From contig OX335642.1 in NCBI GenBank assembly GCA_946894095.1, positions 21,835,021 through 21,899,020 on the forward strand: DNA of 64,000 nt, written 5' to 3'. This document shows positions 59,305 to 64,000 of the stretch, one piece after another. How positions within the stretch are numbered: position 1 is the stretch's first letter; the number at the start of each line of letters is the position of its first letter. Made by a program: the position numbers and the translations under genes. The stretch is from Incurvaria masculella. Taxonomy: Eukaryota; Arthropoda; Insecta; Lepidoptera; Incurvariidae. The notes under the pieces are model-generated. The model was given only the letters and a program-made list of their open reading frames with translations, was not told the origin of the DNA and ran no database searches.

Positions 59305-59558
59305 TGTTACGAACTGTTCGAACGAATCGGATTCGCATGCCAGCGACGAGCGTAGCGAGCACGGCTCTCCCCCGCCGCGCACCTCCGACAGCATCCCACT
59401 CCGCGCGGCGCGGACAAACCAGTCCGTCTACATACGTCGAATTAGAAGCTACCTACATACGCTGCTATAGTTGTTATTTAAGTCTTGTTTTACGGTGCAA
59501 TATACGCAATATCAAAGTTACAGTCCACATTCATTTATTATCGCCACTCAACTAAACA
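59305..59558 (+). repeat. Candidate 5' LTR (254 bp)
   Basis: Starts TGTTACGAACTGTTCG and ends CTCAACTAAACA, giving TG...CA boundaries. It is immediately followed by a primer-binding-like site. A TATA-like GCTATAGTTGTTATTTAAGT lies at about 59461-59480. The 3' LTR is outside the window, so the boundaries are provisional; a longer LTR starting near 59052 cannot be ruled out. Confidence 0.5.
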
Positions 59559-59560
59559 TA

Positions 59561-59577
59561 TGGTCTTCGAGTCGGAT
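59561..59577 (+). promoter_or_regulatory. Primer-binding-like site
   Basis: TGGTCTTCGAGTCGGAT begins two bases after the proposed LTR end. Similar TGGTCCTTCGA-type sites follow the 5' LTR of insect BEL/Pao elements (from memory). The cognate tRNA was not determined. Confidence 0.45.
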
Positions 59578-60563
59578 TATTAAAAAAAAAACTACAGCCA
59601 TCGAGTCTACAAAACAAGATTTCTAAAGATCAACAGCGCAACGCAACGGATAGTTGATCTTTCAAAATTCGGCAAGGAGCAGCGCGAAGCACGACGACGT
59701 CAGGTCAAGGAGCAGCCGTCTTCCCGTACCGCCCACAGGACTACAGCCTGGACCATTCCCGTAGCATCCCGGTGGAGTGCGCAGGACAACGACGACAGAA
59801 CTTCACGAATACCTAACGTGTATCGGACTCATCACACAAGCAAGAAACCTTTACCGCATCATCTGGCAGGTAGTCAGAGGAGCTACCCAGGAGTGTGACT
59901 AAAGGACACATCACCATATTCAGAAAGGCTCCAGGACTTATATTAAGGCGCCACAGCTAACGTGAGTCCGTTCCTTTTCCTTCAGTTTATATTTTACCGA
60001 CCTAAATAAAATTACCTAAAACCTTACCTAAAGCTTTAGTACGCCTACACTATATTTAATTTACATAAACTTACTTACTTAGTTACAAATTTGTTTTATA
60101 GCAAATAGTTTTAAATAACAAACTTCGATAAATCGGTTGTTGAAATAATTTAATTATCGACTTTTACCACAGAAATTATAATATCGCGTAGATTTTACGA
60201 AGGCAAATTATGCTTGCAGTCAACTGAGTGAGATTGCAGGCGCGCTGAGTTTTTTCAGTAAGAAGTTTGGCTTATCTATCTGCATCGCGCCGGCAGGCGG
60301 CAGCGTCTATTGTTCTCGCTACCGCTGCGGCTAGCAACAACGATCGTTTACGTTACTAGATACGCTCGTCATTTCAACGATCTTCTACTTTCTAGATATC
60401 ATAACTTTCTTAACAGATTGCTAGCAATTTTGATTACCTATGCATTAGAATTTATTACCTTAGTATACAACATGGTAATTTAACGGAAAAATAACACAAA
60501 GTTTATTAATTTCATTCTTATTCTTTATTGACTTTCTTACCGCTGTTATAATTCCTCAAAATA
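59578..60563 (+). other. Leader of the BEL/Pao element
   Basis: About 1 kb between the primer-binding-like site and the gag start, without a long ORF. It is GC-richer at 59670-59800 and AT-rich after 59990. ACGTGAGT at about 59960 could be a splice donor and TTTTTTCAGT at about 60251 an acceptor, so a spliced leader is possible but unproven. Confidence 0.5.
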
Positions 60564-63500
60564 ATGGAACCGGATCCAGTAAGTACCACAATAAAGGATT
60601 TGATAAAAAAGAGAGGTTCATTTAAGGGCCGCCTTACCCAATTTACGAATTATGTCAATAGTTTGCCAGAGGTTCTGACCAATGTTCAAATAATTGAGTT
60701 ACAGGTGCGCATTTCCAAATTTGAATTACTTTTCAGCAATTATGATCAAATACAGACGGAAATAGAATGCAATACCGAAGATGCCGACCTACAGTTTGCT
60801 GAGAGGGCGGATTTTGAATCGCAATTCTATGGAACTATTTCGAAGGCACAATATATCTGCAGCACTAACGCGAAGGCAAGTAAAGGTGAATCTGTTTCTG
60901 GCTCTAGTGAACATTCAATGCAGCAGTCTGTGGTGAAGCAAACAATGAATTTTCGTAACAGCGTAAAGCTACCGACTATAAAAATACCAACATTTTCGGG
61001 TGATTTTCATGATTGGCTAGAATTTCACGATACTTTCCTGTCTTTAATTCATTCAAATGATGATATTAACGAAATACAAAAATTCCATTACTTGCGATCT
61101 TCTTTGACAGATGGCGCTTCCCAAATTATCAGGTCACTCGAATTCTCAGCAGCAAATTATACCATCGCCTGGAATCTTTTATGTGACAGGTACAATAATT
61201 CTCGATTGCTAATACAAAATCATGTTAAGGCGTTATTCAATATCGAACCGATTAAAAAGGAATCTGCTCGATCCATCAGGGATCTGATCGACAGTTTGAC
61301 AAAAAACATACGGTCTTTACAAATTTTGGGAGAACCCACTGAGAGTTGGGACACCTTACTCATTTACATTATTTCAGCAAAGTTAGATTTTCGCACTCAA
61401 CGAGAGTGGGAAGAATTCAAAGTCACTAAGCAAACAATTAATCTGAAGGTTTTCTCAGGTTTCTTGAAAAATCGGTCAGATTTATTGGAAACAATCGAGC
61501 TCAACAGAGCAGATCGGGGAGCGTCCACTTCTACATCTGCTAGTAAGCTGCACGGCGAGGCCCATAAGGTCAAAGCCTTCACAGCAGGCACCAAGTCTTT
61601 CAAGATCACTTGTCCTTTGTGTAAGGGCGACCACGCTTTGTTCCACTGTGGACAGTTTCAGCAGCTATCAAGTTCAGAAAGGGAACAACAGGTAAAAAAT
61701 CTAAAATTATGTGCGAATTGTTTTAGACCAGGTCATTTTTCAAACGTTTGTAGATTGGGGCACTGCCGGAAGTGCCAATCTAAACACAACACTTTACTTC
61801 ACAAAGAACCGCGTGCAGCGCCAAATGCTTCACGCGACGAACCACAACTGCAAGTCAATCAGACGGACGTCCAAGTAGCATTGTCCGCACAGGCGTCAAA
61901 CCCAGAGGTACTGATGTCGACAGCACTAGTCAAGGTGCACGATAGGCGCGGTAACACCCACGTCGCCCGCGTTCTGTTAGATTCCGCGAGTATGACTTGT
62001 TTCATTACAGAGAAATTATGCAATACGCTCGACTTGACTACAGTTGACGTGACAGGGTCGCTCTGGGGAATCAGCAACAATGTTTCACAACTCAAAAAAC
62101 GGTGTTCCATCCGCTTTCAGTCAATGCAAGGCCCCTTCAAATGCGAAGTTTCCTGTTTTGTACTTCCTAGCATTACCTCGTCGGTACCTTGTAGTACAGT
62201 GAACCGAGCAAACCTCGATATTCCAACCCATTTGAGATTGGCCGATCCACTTTTCCATATGCCAGCTGAGATCGATATTCTTATTGGAGCCAACCTCTTT
62301 TGGGATCTTATCGGTTCAGAACAGATCAAATTGGGTCGAAATAAACCCACCCTACGTAACACGGAACTTGGGTGGCTGATCTCAGGCGTAACAGGTATTG
62401 GAACGACCAACACTCAATGTCACCTTTTTATGAATTTAGATGTTCAGGATCAACTCGCGAAATTTTGGGAACTCGACAATATTGTCCAAAGGGATGCCTG
62501 GTCTCAAGAAGAACACCAGTGTGATCTTCACTTCAAGAAAACTACTACCCGTCAACCGGACGGCCGTTTCGTAGTTACGATTCCCTTAAAACAAGAAGCC
62601 AAGGTTTTAGGAGAATCATTTGAGATGGCAAAATCTCGTTTTCTCTCTTTAGAGAAGAAACTTGTTCGACAACCGCTTCTCGGAAAACAATATCAAGACT
62701 TTCTTCACGAATATGAGACTTTAGGTCATATGACGATTACGAATGGAGAACACTTAGACTCACAATCGAATAGTATCTCTTATTACATGCCACATCATGG
62801 AATCGTTCGTGAGGATAGTTCCACCACAAAGCTTAGAGTAGTGTTTGACTGTTCAGCAAAAACTACAAATGGTGTTTCATTTAATGACATTCAAATGGTC
62901 GGTCCAACCATACAGGATGACCTTATGTCGATACTATTGCGCTTTCGTCAACATAAATACGTATTATCAGCGGACATCGAGAAGATGTACCGACAAATAT
63001 TGGTCACCAAAGATCAACGGCATCTACAGAAAATTATTTGGAGGAACAACTCATCGGATCCTCTCAATACATTTCAGCTCAACACGGTTACATATGGTAC
63101 CGCAGCTGCTCCATATTTAGCTATCAGATGTCTTACCGAATTAGCAAACGAGTGTAAAGATCCGCTTATTTCAGAAATAATTCGAAAGGATTTTTACGTT
63201 GACGATATGCTCACTGGTGCGGAGACGATAGAAAACCTTAAAATGATTCGCAACGGCGTCACCAAGGCGCTGGATTCAGGTTGCCTTAACCTACGTAAAT
63301 GGCGTTCGAATGAACCAAGTTTGATAACCGTGTCTAATTGTGACAACCTGAATCTAGACCTGGATGCAAACAATCAAAGTAAAACTTTAGGTTTAGGTTG
63401 GTCGAGTGCCACGGACGAATTGCATATCTCAATTGACCTCAAATATGATGAACCTCATCTTACAAAACGAGGCATATTATCCTCTATTGCTAAAATATTT

Positions 63501-64000
63501 GACCCTTTAGGTCTTTTAAGCCCGTGTGTAATCAACGCTAAAGTTATTCTACAGAAGCTTTGGCTTCACAAATTGTCCTGGGATGAAATCTTACCTGAAG
63601 ATGTCCAAGCAGCTTGGCAGAGTTTCATTCTACACCTTCCAAGTCTTAATGATCTACGTATTCATAGACGAGTACTCTGTGATCTCCCAAAATCTGTTGA
63701 AATTCACGTATTCTCAGACGCGTCTCAGGATGCATATGGTGCATGCTTATACTTGCGATCAACAAATAGCGAAACAGACGAGCACGAGGTGCACTTGCTC
63801 TGCTCGAAGAGCAAGGTGGCACCGCTAAAGCCAACTACCATTCCGCGTCTCGAGTTATGTGGAGCTGTCGTAGCTGCACGGCTTTTAGAAAAAGTCCATA
63901 ACTCCTTAAGACTCAAAGTAGATAGGTGCGTTCTGTGGTCAGATTCATCAATAGTGCTAGGTTGGATAAAAATGGCTCCAAATAAACTCAAGCCATTCGT
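60564..64000 (+). CDS. BEL/Pao gag-pol polyprotein (partial at 3' end)
   Basis: Encodes the structural and replication proteins of the retrotransposon as one polyprotein. The frame is open for 1145 codons and runs off the window. ATG 60564 is the first Met after an in-frame TAA at 60549. Residues 135-280 match the DUF1759-type gag (KLPTIKIPTFSGDFHDWLEF). Three zinc knuckles follow: CPLCKGDHALFHC (350), CANCFRPGHFSNVC (383) and CRKCQSKHNTLLH (401). The protease has LLDSAS with D473, where many relatives have DSG. The reverse transcriptase shows LSADIEKMYRQI (D804), VTYGTAAAPYLAIRCL and FYVDDML (YVDD 878-881). RNase H begins with VFSDASQDAYGA (D1052), PRLELCGAV and LWSDSSIVLGWI. No stop or frameshift was seen. 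Integrase is not reached. Confidence 0.95.
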   Translation, partial: MEPDPVSTTIKDLIKKRGSFKGRLTQFTNYVNSLPEVLTNVQIIELQVRISKFELLFSNYDQIQTEIECNTEDADLQFAERADFESQFYGTISKAQYICSTNAKASKGESVSGSSEHSMQQSVVKQTMNFRNSVKLPTIKIPTFSGDFHDWLEFHDTFLSLIHSNDDINEIQKFHYLRSSLTDGASQIIRSLEFSAANYTIAWNLLCDRYNNSRLLIQNHVKALFNIEPIKKESARSIRDLIDSLTKNIRSLQILGEPTESWDTLLIYIISAKLDFRTQREWEEFKVTKQTINLKVFSGFLKNRSDLLETIELNRADRGASTSTSASKLHGEAHKVKAFTAGTKSFKITCPLCKGDHALFHCGQFQQLSSSEREQQVKNLKLCANCFRPGHFSNVCRLGHCRKCQSKHNTLLHKEPRAAPNASRDEPQLQVNQTDVQVALSAQASNPEVLMSTALVKVHDRRGNTHVARVLLDSASMTCFITEKLCNTLDLTTVDVTGSLWGISNNVSQLKKRCSIRFQSMQGPFKCEVSCFVLPSITSSVPCSTVNRANLDIPTHLRLADPLFHMPAEIDILIGANLFWDLIGSEQIKLGRNKPTLRNTELGWLISGVTGIGTTNTQCHLFMNLDVQDQLAKFWELDNIVQRDAWSQEEHQCDLHFKKTTTRQPDGRFVVTIPLKQEAKVLGESFEMAKSRFLSLEKKLVRQPLLGKQYQDFLHEYETLGHMTITNGEHLDSQSNSISYYMPHHGIVREDSSTTKLRVVFDCSAKTTNGVSFNDIQMVGPTIQDDLMSILLRFRQHKYVLSADIEKMYRQILVTKDQRHLQKIIWRNNSSDPLNTFQLNTVTYGTAAAPYLAIRCLTELANECKDPLISEIIRKDFYVDDMLTGAETIENLKMIRNGVTKALDSGCLNLRKWRSNEPSLITVSNCDNLNLDLDANNQSKTLGLGWSSATDELHISIDLKYDEPHLTKRGILSSIAKIFDPLGLLSPCVINAKVILQKLWLHKLSWDEILPEDVQAAWQSFILHLPSLNDLRIHRRVLCDLPKSVEIHVFSDASQDAYGACLYLRSTNSETDEHEVHLLCSKSKVAPLKPTTIPRLELCGAVVAARLLEKVHNSLRLKVDRCVLWSDSSIVLGWIKMAPNKLKPF

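Larger units (their letters stand above)
59305..64000 (+). mobile_element. BEL/Pao LTR retrotransposon, 5' part
   Basis: Order seen: candidate 5' LTR, primer-binding-like site, long leader, then a gag-pol frame with the BEL/Pao domain order (gag, zinc knuckles, protease, reverse transcriptase, RNase H). The window ends inside RNase H. In this superfamily integrase and the 3' LTR follow, so roughly 2 kb should lie beyond the edge. The long uninterrupted frame suggests a recent insertion. Confidence 0.9.

Overview
The window looks like a gene-poor, repeat-dominated stretch of an insect nuclear genome, most probably a moth or butterfly. It is AT-rich with short scattered reading frames, long homopolymers and microsatellites. 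Several repeats in it are of kinds I associate with Lepidoptera: the GGGTTCCGTACC element with its internal GGAC microsatellite, short SINEs ending in a TCCAGT-TACAT-A(n) tail, and 3' ends of 5'-truncated LINEs. The species assignment is an inference. I found no convincing host protein-coding gene, rRNA gene or complete tRNA gene. Nearly all short ORFs look like chance frames or fall inside repeats.

Layout. 1-9.8 kb: AT-rich DNA with simple repeats, a degenerate CCTAA-rich tract, a 60-bp duplication, a 33-bp duplication (6.05 kb) and a degenerate ~130-bp tandem array (8.5-8.9 kb). 9.8-20.6 kb: the first SINE and GGGTTCCGTACC copies, a 12-unit 33-bp minisatellite (13.2 kb), an apparently perfect 149-bp tandem duplication (16.7 kb) and LINE debris. 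20.6-25.8 kb: almost featureless. 25.8-37.3 kb: several LINE 3' ends, including a tail-to-tail pair, and the best SINE copy (30.80-31.18 kb, minus strand). The head of that SINE combines a tRNA-like A box, a 5S-rRNA-like block and a B-box-like block. 37.9-42.9 kb: a nested block in which a decayed hAT transposon (38440-40645, 8-bp target duplication) sits inside the left arm of an element with ~160-bp inverted arms. 43.3-46.1 kb: an RTE-like LINE C-terminus (minus), an unusual 620-bp mirror array of CGTATAAT/ATTATACG octamers, and a Penelope-like reverse transcriptase remnant. 46.1-59.2 kb: sparse repeat fragments, another GGGTTCCGTACC copy, a GC-rich island with a stable 103-bp hairpin inside a segment bounded by a 16-bp direct repeat, and a SINE fold-back pair.

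59.3 kb to the end: the 5' part of a BEL/Pao LTR retrotransposon. It has a candidate 254-bp LTR, a primer-binding-like site, a ~1-kb leader and one uninterrupted gag-pol frame from 60564 past the window edge (1145 codons). That frame carries a DUF1759-type gag, three zinc knuckles, an aspartic protease, a reverse transcriptase with YVDD, and the start of RNase H. It is the only clearly intact coding sequence in the window. Integrase and the 3' LTR should lie downstream.
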